This document shows, one piece after another, positions 31,996 through 41,661 of a stretch of DNA of 64,000 nt; within the stretch, counting starts at the first letter, position 1, and each line of letters opens with the position of its first letter. The position numbers and the translations under genes were made by a program. The stretch is from JAMWDF01 sp964645405 (GTDB lineage: Bacteria; Ratteibacteria; UBA8468; B48-G9; DSTR01), in contig CAZYCA010000042.1 of assembly GCA_964645405.1 (NCBI GenBank), forward strand, positions 62,001 to 126,000. The letters are read 5' to 3'. A model generated the notes under the pieces. The model worked only from the letters and a program-made list of their open reading frames with translations. It was not told the DNA's origin and did no database searches.

Positions 31996-33245
31996 TGAAA
32001 TACTTTGTCAAAGACATTAAGCTGGCAGAAGAAGGAAAGAAAAAAACTGAATGGGCGGGAAGGGAAATGCCTGTGGTAAGTTTCCTGCGCAAAGACTACA
32101 GTAAAAGTAAACCCTTCCGTGGACTTCGTATCTGTTGCTGCCTGCACATTACCTCGGAGACAGCCAACCTTCTGGTTGCTCTTAAAGAAGCTGGCGGCCG
32201 GGTGGCTGTTGCTGCTTCCAACCCTTTAAGTACCCAGGATGAAGTTGCTGCTCATCTTGTGAAAAATGAGAAGATTCCTGTTTTTGGAAAAAAGGGAGAA
32301 GATGAGAAAACTTATTATGCCGGCATAAAGGCTCTCCTGGAATTAAGACCACATCTGGTTGTTGATGATGGGGCTGACTTAATCGCTACTTTTCATAAAG
32401 AAAATTCTATGGCCGGACAGATTATTGGCGCCACCGAAGAAACAACTACAGGTGTGATAAGACTGAGCAATCTGGCAAAGAGGAAACTTCTGAAGTTTCC
32501 GGTTGTGGCTGTCAATGATGCTGACACCAAACACCTGTTTGATAACCGCTACGGTACAGGTCAGTCTACGGTGGATGGTATCCTTAGAGCCACCAATATA
32601 CTTCTTTGCGGCAAGGTGGCAGTGGTGTGTGGCTACGGATGGTGTGGACGGGGAATAGCCATGAGACTGAAGGGTATGGGAGCCAGAGTAATTATTACTG
32701 AGGTCAACCCCCTGCGCGCCCTGGAAGCAGCCATGGATGGTTACAGTGTTATGCCACTGAAAAAAGCAGCTGCCCAGGCAGATATCTTTATTACTGCAAC
32801 AGGCGATACCAGTGTCCTATCCTGGAGGGATATGCAGTTAATGAAAGACGGAGCCATATTAGCCAATGCAGGACATTTCAATGTAGAGATAGATATGGAA
32901 AGTCTTTCCCGGAAAGCCCGGAAAAAAACCCAGGTCCGCAGATACCTGGACGAATATCTTCTACCTGATGGCCGCCGCCTTTTTGTTGCGGGAGAAGGAA
33001 GACTGGTTAACTTAGCATGTGCTGAAGGTCACCCGGCCGCTGTTATGGATATGAGTTTTGCCAACCAGTTTCTGGCGCTGAAGTTCTTAAAGGAAAACCG
33101 CACTCTGCAACCAGATGTTTATCGCGTCCCTGAAGAAATAGACCAGACGGTCGCCACTTTGAAACTCCAGAGTATGGGTATAGAGATTGACCGGCTGACT
33201 GAGCTTCAGAAAAAGTATCTCACCTCCTGGCAATTGGGAACTTGA
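31995..33245 (+). CDS. ahcY: Adenosylhomocysteinase
   Basis: 416 residues. CLHITSETANLLVALKEAGG, GATEETTTGVIRL, AVNDADTKHLFDNRYGTGQS and the NAD-binding GYGWCGRGIAMRLKGMGARV are the family motifs, with the C-terminal AEGHPAAVMDMSFANQ. It removes S-adenosylhomocysteine, relieving inhibition of methyltransferases. The metK-ahcY pairing suits a cell with many SAM- or corrinoid-based methyl transfers. Confidence 0.96.
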   Translation: MKYFVKDIKLAEEGKKKTEWAGREMPVVSFLRKDYSKSKPFRGLRICCCLHITSETANLLVALKEAGGRVAVAASNPLSTQDEVAAHLVKNEKIPVFGKKGEDEKTYYAGIKALLELRPHLVVDDGADLIATFHKENSMAGQIIGATEETTTGVIRLSNLAKRKLLKFPVVAVNDADTKHLFDNRYGTGQSTVDGILRATNILLCGKVAVVCGYGWCGRGIAMRLKGMGARVIITEVNPLRALEAAMDGYSVMPLKKAAAQADIFITATGDTSVLSWRDMQLMKDGAILANAGHFNVEIDMESLSRKARKKTQVRRYLDEYLLPDGRRLFVAGEGRLVNLACAEGHPAAVMDMSFANQFLALKFLKENRTLQPDVYRVPEEIDQTVATLKLQSMGIEIDRLTELQKKYLTSWQLGT

Positions 33246-33249
33246 GCTG

Positions 33250-33930
33250 GTGGGAGTTGATAGAGAAAAGAAGATGGTGTCAACCAGGTCCAGAAGCAGA
33301 AAAGTAAGAAACTCTCTCAAAGGACTTGCCGTTGCCATTACCGGAATTTTTGGTGCGGGAAAAAGCACTGTAGCAGGGATATTAAAAGAGATGAGTATAC
33401 CTGTTGTTAACTGTGACCGTCTGGCACATGAAATCCTGCAGAAACCAGAAATTACAGAGAAAATCAGACAGCGTTTTGGTCAGGAAGTTTTTAATTCCGC
33501 TGGCAAGATTGACAGAAGAAGGTTAGCCGCAGTAGTTTTTCGTGATAAGGACAAAAGAAAGTACCTGGAAAAAATAGTGCATCCACTTGTTTTCTCCAGA
33601 CTGCAGAAGAAAATGCTTGACTATAGAAAAAGTGGTAGTAAAATAGTAGCTGCAGAGATACCCCTTCTTTTTGAAACAAAGGCAGAGAAACTTTTTGATT
33701 ATGTGATTGCTGTCTATGCTCATCCTGAAGTAATCAAACAAAGACTGAAAGGCAAATTCACAACCGACCAGATATTGAGGCGCTGGAAATCCCAGTGGTC
33801 TCAGGAGAAGAAAAAAAATAAGGCAGACTTTACTGTAAACAATAGCCGTGGCATTTCCTACACCCGCAGCCAGGTGGAAACAATTATAAGAAAATGGTAT
33901 CAGCTGCTGAAATTCAGAAATCACCATTGA
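33250..33930 (+). CDS. coaE: Dephospho-CoA kinase
   Basis: 226 residues. P-loop GIFGAGKST, then NCDRLAHEIL, the LRRWKSQWSQEKKKNKADFTVNN lid and C-terminal helices, as in CoaE. It phosphorylates dephospho-CoA, the last step of CoA synthesis. The GTG at 33250 has little SD; an ATG at 33274 would remove eight residues and is equally possible. The extra basic N-terminus RSRSRKVR is unusual for CoaE and may not be translated. Confidence 0.88.
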   Translation: MGVDREKKMVSTRSRSRKVRNSLKGLAVAITGIFGAGKSTVAGILKEMSIPVVNCDRLAHEILQKPEITEKIRQRFGQEVFNSAGKIDRRRLAAVVFRDKDKRKYLEKIVHPLVFSRLQKKMLDYRKSGSKIVAAEIPLLFETKAEKLFDYVIAVYAHPEVIKQRLKGKFTTDQILRRWKSQWSQEKKKNKADFTVNNSRGISYTRSQVETIIRKWYQLLKFRNHH

Positions 33931-33946
33931 TGACAATGGAGGAACT

Positions 33947-35239
33947 ATGGAGGAGATGAAAGAAATAAATGTTGCCAATCTCAGAAAACTAAGCATTCCG
34001 CGTTTGCAAAAGTTAGCCAAAGAAATGAAGGTCAACGGTATTAGTGGACTGATTAAAGAGGAACTCATTTACAAGATTATGGAAGCCCAGGCTAAAAGTA
34101 ACGGGCTTCTCTTCGGTGAAGGAGTTCTGGAAGTATTGCCCGATGGTTTTGGATTTCTCCGTTCCCCTAACTATAACTATCTACCCGGGCCGGATGACAT
34201 TTATGTTTCACCTTCCCAGATTAAAAGATTCGGGTTAAAAACAGGAGACTCTGTTTCCGGACAGATACGTCCTCCTAAGGAAAATGAAAAATATTTTGCC
34301 TTACTTAAGGTGGAGATGGTCAACGGAGAAGAACCAGAAAAGATTCAGGAAAGGATTCCCTTTGAAGAGCTAACACCTGTTCATCCCAACAAGCGTTTTA
34401 TCCTGGAGACAGTTCCTGCAGAGTTAACCACCAGGGTAATTGATTTGATTGCGCCTGTCGGGAAAGGACAGCGCGGATTAATTGTCTCACCACCCCGGGC
34501 CGGAAAAACTGTCATCCTGCAGAAACTTGCCAACGCCATCGCCACCAACAACCCCGAGGTGTTTCTGATTGTTCTCCTTGTAGCGGAAAGACCAGAAGAA
34601 GTTACGGAAATGAGAAAGTTAGTTAAGGGCGAAGTTGTCAGTGCTACTTTTGATGAATCTCCTGAAAGACATACCCAGGTGGCAGAAATCGTTCTGGAAA
34701 AAGCCAAAAGACTGGTGGAGCATAAGAAAGATGTCGTGATTCTCCTGGACAGCATTACCCGTTTAGCAAGAGCGTATAATGTACTGGTACCTCACAGCGG
34801 GAAGATAATGACCGGAGGCCTGGAGTCTACAGCACTGGATAAACCAAAAAGATTTTTTGGAGCAGCTCGTAATATTGAAGAAGGCGGAAGCCTCACCATC
34901 ATTGGAACAGCGCTGATTGATACAGGAAGTAAAATGGATGAAGTTATTTTTGAGGAATTTAAAGGTACCGGCAACATGGAGATTAATTTGGACCGGAAGC
35001 TGGCTGACCGCAGAATTTTTCCTGCCATAGATATCAACCGCTCCGGGACAAGACGGGAGGAACTGCTGGTTAACCCTGATGAACTTCAACTTCTCTGGTT
35101 GCTGAGAAGAGTACTGGCACCGTTAAATCCTATTGAGGCTATGGAGCTTCTTATCAACCGCAGCCGGAGTACCAGGTCTAACATTGAGCTTTTGATGAAT
35201 CTTAAGGCACAGACAAAGGATTTAGCCAAAAGCCTGTAA
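33947..35239 (+). CDS. rho: Transcription termination factor Rho
   Basis: 430 residues, complete. N-terminal helical domain (ANLRKLSIPRLQKLAKEMKVNGISGLIKEELIYKI), the cold-shock RNA-binding OB fold (VLPDGFGFLRSPNYNYLPGPDDIYVSPSQIKRF), then the ATPase with KGQRGLIVSPPRAGKTV, LVAERPEEVTEM and LLDSITRLARAYN and the Q/R loops. GGAGG SD. Convergent with rsmE, 18 nt apart. Confidence 0.97.
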   Translation: MEEMKEINVANLRKLSIPRLQKLAKEMKVNGISGLIKEELIYKIMEAQAKSNGLLFGEGVLEVLPDGFGFLRSPNYNYLPGPDDIYVSPSQIKRFGLKTGDSVSGQIRPPKENEKYFALLKVEMVNGEEPEKIQERIPFEELTPVHPNKRFILETVPAELTTRVIDLIAPVGKGQRGLIVSPPRAGKTVILQKLANAIATNNPEVFLIVLLVAERPEEVTEMRKLVKGEVVSATFDESPERHTQVAEIVLEKAKRLVEHKKDVVILLDSITRLARAYNVLVPHSGKIMTGGLESTALDKPKRFFGAARNIEEGGSLTIIGTALIDTGSKMDEVIFEEFKGTGNMEINLDRKLADRRIFPAIDINRSGTRREELLVNPDELQLLWLLRRVLAPLNPIEAMELLINRSRSTRSNIELLMNLKAQTKDLAKSL

Positions 35240-35257
35240 AAAAAATTACCAGCCAGT

Positions 35258-35986
35258 TCATCTGGATAGAATTCCATAACTTGCTAAGGTAATAGCCACC
35301 ACCGCTGCTGTTTCCACAGGCAAAATTCTTGGACCCAGCCCGCAAAGAAAGGCATTCCGGTCCTGAGCCATTTCTGCTTCCTTATCTGAAAAACCACCTT
35401 CCGGACCTATAAAGATGGCAATTCTGTTACCATCTGATAAGTCAGGTAAAACTCCTGTTACTTTCTCCCAGAAAAAGAATTTCTTGTCAGCAGGCCAGGC
35501 AAGGGCTTCTTTGAGAGATAGTCTTCCGTAAATTCTGGGAACAACCGTACGACCGCTCAGCCGACTGGCTTCTGCGGCAATTTTGTTCCACCGCTGCAAA
35601 CGTCTGTCCAGTTTCTCCTCTTGTAACCAGGGTACAACCCGTTCTGTCTCCATCGGGACAATCGCGGAAACACCCAAAAACGTTGCCTCCCGGATAATCC
35701 GATCCATTTTCTCTCCCTTGGGAATGGCCTGGAAAAGTATAATTTCCCGCGTACTCTCCCGGCTGAAATCCTGTTTTTTACTAATGAGCTTCAGCTTTAC
35801 GGTGTCTTTCTCCATCTTTTCAATCAGCAGCAAGTACTCAGTACCCTGACCGTCAAAACCGATTACCTGCTGACCGGCAGTTAATCTCAGAACACCAGCC
35901 AGATACCAGGCAGTTTTTCCTGAAACGCTAACAGTCTGGCCACCAACACCCTGGGGGAGAAAAAAGCGGTGCATAAGCTCTGTCAC
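35258..35986 (-). CDS. rsmE: 16S rRNA (uracil1498-N3)-methyltransferase
   Basis: 242 residues. PUA-like N-terminus (MHRFFLPQG), then a SPOUT knot with IIREATFLGVSAIVPMETERVVP, EAALAWP and IFIGPEGGFSDKEAEMA, RILPVETAAVVAITL. The GTG start overlaps the upstream lipoprotein stop as GTGA; ATG 35974 is the other candidate, beginning at MHRFF. It methylates U1498 of 16S rRNA. Confidence 0.92.
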   Translation of the reverse strand: MTELMHRFFLPQGVGGQTVSVSGKTAWYLAGVLRLTAGQQVIGFDGQGTEYLLLIEKMEKDTVKLKLISKKQDFSRESTREIILFQAIPKGEKMDRIIREATFLGVSAIVPMETERVVPWLQEEKLDRRLQRWNKIAAEASRLSGRTVVPRIYGRLSLKEALAWPADKKFFFWEKVTGVLPDLSDGNRIAIFIGPEGGFSDKEAEMAQDRNAFLCGLGPRILPVETAAVVAITLASYGILSR

Positions 35987-36597
35987 CGGTAGGCAGCAAG
36001 ATGGAAAGGAAAAACAATTATGTTTTCCTTTGTTTCTTTCGTCGCGGGAATCGTAACCTCCAGACGAACCTCTGCGTCAGAAGGGATAGAACCCCGTGGA
36101 AACTTTATATCCCCGGTAGCAACAACATAGTAATCCCGGGTAAAATCACCGTAAGCAGGTACATATCCGGAGGCGGGCTCTACTTTTTGTCCATCCCAGT
36201 TGAGGGCAAAACGTGCCTTCCGACAAAATCCCGGTTCATCCCCGTAAAGACTTACCCGGAAATGGAGAAACCGAACCTGTTCTCGTAAAGCAATCTCTAC
36301 CAGCTGGCGGTTTACATCCCTGCCGGTTTTTGCGGCCTGCCAGGCCAGAAGAGCAACCCGAGCAAAAGGGGTAATAAATATAGCCCTGCCTCTACCCTGT
36401 TCATATCCCAGGTCTACGGTCCAGTCTTGAAGTAACTCGTTAGCTGTCAGTTGCCCGCGGCTTTTTCCGTAGGTGATTGCTTCCTGAATCTCTGCCTCGG
36501 AAAGAGGTAAAGCCACTTCTGGTTCCTGCCGCTGACATCCAGCCCCTAAGATTAAGACAATAATTACTGCCAGGCCTGTTTTTATTAGTCTGCGCAT
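35983..36597 (-). CDS. Lipoprotein of unknown function
   Basis: 204 residues. Lipoprotein signal peptide: basic MRRLIK, hydrophobic TGLAVIIVLILGAGC with the lipobox at LGAGC (Cys near 21). The mature part is mixed alpha/beta with AITYGKSRGQLTANELLQDWTVDLGYEQGRGRAIFITPFARVALLAW and no recognised motif; cysteine is nearly absent. No SD; a promoter-like TTGATT-N17-TAGCAT ends 6 nt before the ATG, giving a leaderless transcript. It is translationally coupled to rsmE by position only. Confidence 0.6.
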   Translation of the reverse strand: MRRLIKTGLAVIIVLILGAGCQRQEPEVALPLSEAEIQEAITYGKSRGQLTANELLQDWTVDLGYEQGRGRAIFITPFARVALLAWQAAKTGRDVNRQLVEIALREQVRFLHFRVSLYGDEPGFCRKARFALNWDGQKVEPASGYVPAYGDFTRDYYVVATGDIKFPRGSIPSDAEVRLEVTIPATKETKENIIVFPFHLAAYR

Positions 36598-36603
36598 GGT
36601 TGT

Positions 36604-36632
36604 ATGCTACCACAAATTGCCAGAAAAATCAA
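36604..36632 (-). promoter_or_regulatory. Promoter of the lipoprotein gene
   Basis: On the minus strand TTGATT (36632-36627), 17 nt, TAGCAT (36609-36604), 6 nt before ATG 36597. It overlaps the divergent leuA promoter. Confidence 0.4.
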
Positions 36633-36645
36633 TCTATGATATCCT
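36617..36645 (+). promoter_or_regulatory. Probable promoter of leuA
   Basis: TTGCCA (36617-36622), 17 nt, TATCCT (36640-36645). The start codon used is ATG 36666, with a leader of about 15 nt that holds AGAGGT as SD. Confidence 0.4.
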
Positions 36646-36665
36646 TATCACTTGCAGAGGTCAAA

Positions 36666-38198
36666 ATGGAAAAAGTAATAGTTTTTGATACGACGCTAAG
36701 AGACGGAGAACAATCTCCTGGTGCCAGTCTCACCGGTCAGCAGAAGGTTCAAATCGCCAGACAGTTAGAACTGTTAGGTGTAGATATAATTGAGGCTGGC
36801 TTTCCCGCAGCCTCTCCCGGGGATGAGGAAGCAGTAAGACAGGTAGGCCGCGTGATAAAAAAGGCTACTGTTGCAGCTTTAGCCAGGTGTCACGATAAGG
36901 ATATAGAAATCGCTCTGCAGTCCCTGAAAGATGCTTACCGGGCAAGACTTCATCTTTTCCTTGCCACCTCGGAGATTCATCGCAAATATAAACTGGGTAA
37001 GGCAAAATCGGAAATTATCCGCATTGCCACAGAGAAAGTTCGCTGGGCGAAGAAACATATATGTGACATTGAATTTTCACCTGAAGATGCTACCCGGACA
37101 GAACCAGAATTTCTTTTAGAGGTAGTACAGGCAGTAGTAGCTGAAGGAGCAACTACTGTCAATATTCCTGATACTGTAGGCTATACTGTTCCTGAAGAAT
37201 TCGGTTCTCTCATAAACTATCTGGTATCCAGAATTCCCAGGGAAAAAGTTATCATCAGCATCCACTGTCATAACGATTTAGGACTGGCGGTTGCCAATTC
37301 TCTGAGTGCCCTGAAAAATGGAGCCAGACAGGTAGAATGTACCATCAACGGCATTGGCGAAAGGGCAGGGAATGCTTCCTTAGAAGAAATTGTTATGAAT
37401 CTTCTCGTGCGGAAAGATTATTACAGGCTCTTCACTGGAATCAACACAAAGGAGATATATCATACCAGCCGCCTGGTTTCTTCCCTGACAGGTATTCCTG
37501 TGCAGCCCAACAAAGCAATTGTGGGAGAAAATGCTTTCCGTCATGAAGCTGGAATCCATCAGGATGGAATTCTGAAAAAAAGAGAAACCTATGAAATTAT
37601 GCAACCGGAAATGGTAGGCTGGCCAGGGAGTAGACTGGTTCTGGGAAAACACTCTGGCCGTCATGCCCTGGCTTCCAGATTACAGGAACTTGGCTGGCAG
37701 GTCAATGACCAGCAACTGGAAAAAATCTTTGCCAGGTTTAAGGCTCTGGCAGACAAGAAAAAAGAGATTACAGATGCCGACTTAATGGTGGTGGCGGAGG
37801 AGGAAACATTGCCTATTGAGCCTATCTATCAGTTAGATTACTTCCACATTCTTTCCGGCTCTTCTACCATTCCCAGCGCTACCGTTCGCCTGAAAAAAGC
37901 CGGGTCTACCTTAGAAGATGCTGCTAAAGGTGATGGTCCGGTGGACGCATTATATAAGGCTATTGACCGCATTGTCGGGATTAAGACCAGGCTTAAGGAA
38001 TACAAAATTACAGCCATTACCGGCGGCCAGGATGCCCAGGGTGAGGTAACAGTCTGCCTGGAAATTGCCGGGGTAAACGTGGCAGCCAAAGGTGCCAGCA
38101 CTGATATTCTGGAAGCCAGCGCCAAGGCTTATCTTACTGCCATCAATCAGTATCTACTCAAGAAAGATATGCTTAAAAAGAACCTGAAAGGTGCCTGA
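36666..38198 (+). CDS. leuA: 2-isopropylmalate synthase
   Basis: 510 residues from ATG 36666 (AGAGGT SD); an ATG at 36636 sits within the promoter region. MEKVIVFDTTLRDGEQSPG, IEAGFPAASPGDE, FSPEDATRTE, NIPDTVGY, SIHCHNDLGLAVANS and CTINGIGERAGN are the DRE-TIM barrel motifs; the C-terminal LeuA allosteric domain starts near 390 (IYQLDYFHILSGS) and ends near 500. First committed step of leucine synthesis, feedback-controlled by leucine through that domain. Confidence 0.95.
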   Translation: MEKVIVFDTTLRDGEQSPGASLTGQQKVQIARQLELLGVDIIEAGFPAASPGDEEAVRQVGRVIKKATVAALARCHDKDIEIALQSLKDAYRARLHLFLATSEIHRKYKLGKAKSEIIRIATEKVRWAKKHICDIEFSPEDATRTEPEFLLEVVQAVVAEGATTVNIPDTVGYTVPEEFGSLINYLVSRIPREKVIISIHCHNDLGLAVANSLSALKNGARQVECTINGIGERAGNASLEEIVMNLLVRKDYYRLFTGINTKEIYHTSRLVSSLTGIPVQPNKAIVGENAFRHEAGIHQDGILKKRETYEIMQPEMVGWPGSRLVLGKHSGRHALASRLQELGWQVNDQQLEKIFARFKALADKKKEITDADLMVVAEEETLPIEPIYQLDYFHILSGSSTIPSATVRLKKAGSTLEDAAKGDGPVDALYKAIDRIVGIKTRLKEYKITAITGGQDAQGEVTVCLEIAGVNVAAKGASTDILEASAKAYLTAINQYLLKKDMLKKNLKGA

Positions 38199-38200
38199 GA

Positions 38201-39466
38201 ATGAATATCACTGAAAAAATTTTAGCCCGACATGCTCACCTGAAAAAAGTTTCTCCAGGTGAGTTTCTGGAGGCAGAAGTTGATTTGATACTCGCTAATG
38301 ATGTCACCGGTCCGTTAGCCATTGAAGAATTTGAAAAAGCAGGGGCCAGAAAAGTCTTCAACCCGGATAAAGTAGTCTTTGTTCCAGACCATTTTACTCC
38401 TTGTAAGGACATCCGTAGTGCTGAGCTGGTCAAACGGCTGAGGCAGTTTAGCCGGCAGCATAGAGTGCAGTTCTACGAAATTGGAAAGGCAGGGATTGAA
38501 CACGCTCTTTTACCAGAACAAGGGCTGGTCTGGCCGGGGCATCTCATTATTGGGGCTGATAGTCATACCTGCACTTATGGAGCCCTGGGAGCTTTTTCTA
38601 CAGGGGTGGGCAGTACAGATGTAGCCTGCGCTATGGTCAGCGGACGTGTCTGGTTAAAGGTACCTTCCTGCTTGAAAATAATTTTTACAGGCAACAGACA
38701 GAAATGGGTTGGTGGTAAAGACCTGATACTTTATACCATTGCCCGGATAGGTGTTGATGGTGCCAGGTACCAGACAATGGAGCTGACCGGTCCTGTAATC
38801 AGTTGTCTTCCCGTGGATGACCGTTTCACCATGTGTAACATGGTCATAGAAGCTGGAGCCAAAAACGGTATTATCATCCCGGATAAAATCACTGAAGCCT
38901 ACCTGAGGGAAATAGACCCGGAAAGAAAAATAGATCTGGAGGAATGGACGGCTAACACTGAAGACAGCCAGGATAGAGTAATGAGAATAGATACCAGCCA
39001 GATAGAACCACAGGTGGCAGAACCTCCTTTACCCGGTAACAGCAAAAGTGTTTACCAGTACAGTGATGTGAGAATTGACCAGGTAGTTATCGGTTCCTGT
39101 ACCAATGGCCGAATTTCTGATTTACGTCAGGCTGCCTCAATCTTCCGTTTTGGCTCCGTCCACCCTGAGGTCAGAACTATTATTATTCCAGCAACACAAA
39201 AAATTTACCGCCAGGCGTTAGCAGAAGGATTGATTGATATCTTTCTTCAGGCTGGCTGTGTCATCAGCCCACCAACCTGTGGTCCGTGTCTGGGGGGACA
39301 TATGGGGGTGCTGGGAGAAGATGAGGTGGCTATCGCCACTACTAACCGTAACTTTATAGGAAGAATGGGTCATCCCAAAAGCCGGGTTTATCTTTCCAAC
39401 CCGGCAGTAGCAGCTGCTTCCGCCATAAAAGGAAAAATTGCTCATCCCGAAGAGGTGTTAAAATGA
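38201..39466 (+). CDS. leuC: 3-isopropylmalate dehydratase large subunit
   Basis: 421 residues. GADSHTCTYGALGAFSTGVGSTD, VIGSCTNGRISDLRQAA and SPPTCGPCLGGHMGVL carry the 4Fe-4S cysteines (C in the CTNG region and the CGPC pair). Works with LeuD. AAAGGTG SD 8 nt before ATG. The stop overlaps the leuD ATG. Confidence 0.94.
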   Translation: MNITEKILARHAHLKKVSPGEFLEAEVDLILANDVTGPLAIEEFEKAGARKVFNPDKVVFVPDHFTPCKDIRSAELVKRLRQFSRQHRVQFYEIGKAGIEHALLPEQGLVWPGHLIIGADSHTCTYGALGAFSTGVGSTDVACAMVSGRVWLKVPSCLKIIFTGNRQKWVGGKDLILYTIARIGVDGARYQTMELTGPVISCLPVDDRFTMCNMVIEAGAKNGIIIPDKITEAYLREIDPERKIDLEEWTANTEDSQDRVMRIDTSQIEPQVAEPPLPGNSKSVYQYSDVRIDQVVIGSCTNGRISDLRQAASIFRFGSVHPEVRTIIIPATQKIYRQALAEGLIDIFLQAGCVISPPTCGPCLGGHMGVLGEDEVAIATTNRNFIGRMGHPKSRVYLSNPAVAAASAIKGKIAHPEEVLK

Positions 39467-39960
39467 TCATAGAAGGAAAAGCCTGGGTTGTTGGTGACCA
39501 TGTGAATACGGATGACATTATTCCTGCCCGTTATCTGAACACTACAGACAAAAAAGAACTGGCGGTTCACTGTCTGGAAAACACCAGACCCGGGCTGGTC
39601 AGCATCATAAAACCAGGAGATATTCTTGTAGCCGGGGAAAATTTTGGGTGTGGGTCAAGTCGCGAACATGCACCCATAGCCATAAAACAGGCTGGATTTG
39701 CCGCAGTGATTGCCTGTAGTTTTGCCCGTATTTTCTTCCGCAATGCGATTAACATCGGGCTTCCTGTAATAGAAACAAACCAGGCCAGCCAGATATGTGA
39801 AGGTGATTGCCTGCAGATATATCTCCAGAAAGGATTGATAATAGATGTTACTCAAAACCGTAGTTTCCACTGGCCGGGATATCCTGCCTTTTTGCAAGAA
39901 CTTATTACAGCTGGAGGATTGATAGAATGGGTGAAAAGAAAGTATATAAAATCGGAGTAG
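39463..39960 (+). CDS. leuD: 3-isopropylmalate dehydratase small subunit
   Basis: 165 residues. VNTDDIIPARYLN near the start and ILVAGENFGCGSSREHAPIAI near 55-75 are the swivel-domain motifs. ATG overlaps the leuC stop (ATGA), and the 3' end overlaps leuB by 34 nt. A second, similar small subunit is at 55591-56088, so two copies exist in this window. Confidence 0.93.
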   Translation: MIIEGKAWVVGDHVNTDDIIPARYLNTTDKKELAVHCLENTRPGLVSIIKPGDILVAGENFGCGSSREHAPIAIKQAGFAAVIACSFARIFFRNAINIGLPVIETNQASQICEGDCLQIYLQKGLIIDVTQNRSFHWPGYPAFLQELITAGGLIEWVKRKYIKSE

Positions 39961-41003
39961 TGCCTGGAGATGGTATCGGTCCAGAAATCATACGGGAGGG
40001 GATGAAGGTTCTGCGAGTTGCTGCGCAGCGATTCGGTTTTTTGCTGGAAGAAGTAGAATTTGACTTTTCTGGTGAACGTTATCTTCAGACAGGCAAACTT
40101 GTAGAAGACCAGGATATAAACAACCTGAAGAAACTGGATGCCATCTACCTTGGAGCCGTAGGACATCCGGAAGTCCCTCCAGGAATACTGGAAAAAGGTG
40201 TCTTGCTGAAGATGCGTTTTGAACTGGACCAGTATATTAACCTGAGACCGGTGAAACTTTATCCTGGCGTAGAGACACCCCTGAAAGATAAGAAGCCAGA
40301 AGATATAGATTACGTTGTCGTGAGAGAAAATACAGAGGGAACCTACTGTGGCATCGGTGGTTTTTTCAAGAAAGGTACAAAAGAAGAAGTAGCCACCCAG
40401 CTGGAAGTTAATACCCGCTACGGGGTGGAACGCTGTCTGCGGTACGCTTTCCAGCTGGCTAAAAGAAGAGCCCGCAAGAAAACTGTCACGGTGGTGGACA
40501 AAGCCAATGTTCTCACTTATGCCGGGGATCTGTGGCGCCGGACAGCACATGAAGTTGCTAAAGAATATCCGGACATAAAACTGGACTTTGCCTTTGTTGA
40601 TGCCACCTGTATGTGGATGGTGAAAAATCCGGAATGGTTTGATGTTATCGCCACCAACAACATGTTTGGAGATATTATTACAGACCTTGCTGCTATTACC
40701 CAGGGCGGATTAGGAATTGCTGCTGGTGGTAACATCAATCCAGAGGGAGTTAGTATGTTTGAACCCATTCACGGTTCTGCTCCCAAATATGCTGGAAAAA
40801 ATATGGCCTGTCCTCTGGCAACAATTGCCGCTGGCGCCATGATGCTGGAAACTCTTGGCCAGGTTCAAGCCAGCCAGATAATAGAAAAGGCTATTATCAA
40901 AGCTACTGGAGAAAAATACCTGAAAAGTTTAGAAGCCGGAAAGATGGGTTTAACTACCTCAGAAGTTGGTGACCTTATTGCTGATTTCGTAAAAAAGATA
41001 TAG
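39927..41003 (+). CDS. leuB: 3-isopropylmalate dehydrogenase
   Basis: 358 residues. GVVPGDGIGPEII, then RENTEGTYCGIGGFFKKGT (about 125-145), TVVDKANVLTY, DATCMWMVKNPEWFDVIATNNMFGDIITDLAA and EPIHGSAPKYAGKN. The loop after RENTEG resembles the actinobacterial-type LeuB more than the E. coli type. The leuA-C-D-B order supports a role in leucine synthesis rather than isocitrate or tartrate oxidation. Confidence 0.88.
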   Translation: MGEKKVYKIGVVPGDGIGPEIIREGMKVLRVAAQRFGFLLEEVEFDFSGERYLQTGKLVEDQDINNLKKLDAIYLGAVGHPEVPPGILEKGVLLKMRFELDQYINLRPVKLYPGVETPLKDKKPEDIDYVVVRENTEGTYCGIGGFFKKGTKEEVATQLEVNTRYGVERCLRYAFQLAKRRARKKTVTVVDKANVLTYAGDLWRRTAHEVAKEYPDIKLDFAFVDATCMWMVKNPEWFDVIATNNMFGDIITDLAAITQGGLGIAAGGNINPEGVSMFEPIHGSAPKYAGKNMACPLATIAAGAMMLETLGQVQASQIIEKAIIKATGEKYLKSLEAGKMGLTTSEVGDLIADFVKKI

Positions 41004-41038
41004 AATAAGGGCTGGATTCTCTCTGGCGAAAGGAGAAA

Positions 41039-41620
41039 ATGGAAAAAATCAGCTCTCTCTGGCAGACTGCCTGGGTAAAATATTTTAAACTGGTAGAAAC
41101 TTCTACCCTGACGTTAAAAATTCTGGTGTGTGTGTTTTTCACTATCATCATAGGCTTGTCCGGTCAGGTGCGCATTTTACTCCCTTTTACACCGGTGCCC
41201 ATCACAGGACAGGTGTATATGGTTTTGCTTTCCGGGGCCCTCATGGGTAGAGGGGCGGCATTTTCCCTGTTGCTTTATCTTCTGGGGGGAATGGCTGGAA
41301 TACCATGGTTTGCTGCTGCCAGGTCCGGTTTTCTTTTTCCCACTTTTGGTTATCTCCTGGGATTTGTTCCCGCAAGTTTTATCGTAGGCTTTTTTACAGA
41401 AAAATCCAGCTATTACCGGAAACTGACCGGTCAGATTTCAGCGATGTCACTGGCAATAGCCATCATCTATGGCTGTGGTATAACCTGGCTTTCTGTATAC
41501 CTTGGAATTAACTGGAAAAAAGCATTTCTAATGGGAGCTGCACCTTTTATCCCCTTTGATGTGGTCAAGGCATATCTGGCAGCCTGGACTGCCTATACCA
41601 TTTTACCTGCCCGCAAATGA
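41039..41620 (+). CDS. bioY: Biotin transporter S component BioY
   Basis: 193 residues with about six hydrophobic helices. LLPFTPVPITGQVYMVLLSGALMG and YLLGGMAGIPWFA are the biotin-binding ECF S-component motifs of BioY; FPTFGYLLGFVPASFIVGF and the C-terminal PFIPFDVVKAYLAAW agree. Takes up biotin with an energy-coupling module that is not in the window. AAAGGAG SD. Lies between leuB and asd. Confidence 0.92.
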   Translation: MEKISSLWQTAWVKYFKLVETSTLTLKILVCVFFTIIIGLSGQVRILLPFTPVPITGQVYMVLLSGALMGRGAAFSLLLYLLGGMAGIPWFAAARSGFLFPTFGYLLGFVPASFIVGFFTEKSSYYRKLTGQISAMSLAIAIIYGCGITWLSVYLGINWKKAFLMGAAPFIPFDVVKAYLAAWTAYTILPARK

Positions 41621-41661
41621 TGCTGGAGGAAAGGTAAAAATCTAAAACTCAGGAAGGAGCA

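Noticed and set aside
39852..40550. Long minus-strand open frame of 232 codons
   Set aside because: It lies antisense to leuD and leuB, which have clear family motifs on the plus strand; the minus product is unlike any protein and has no SD.
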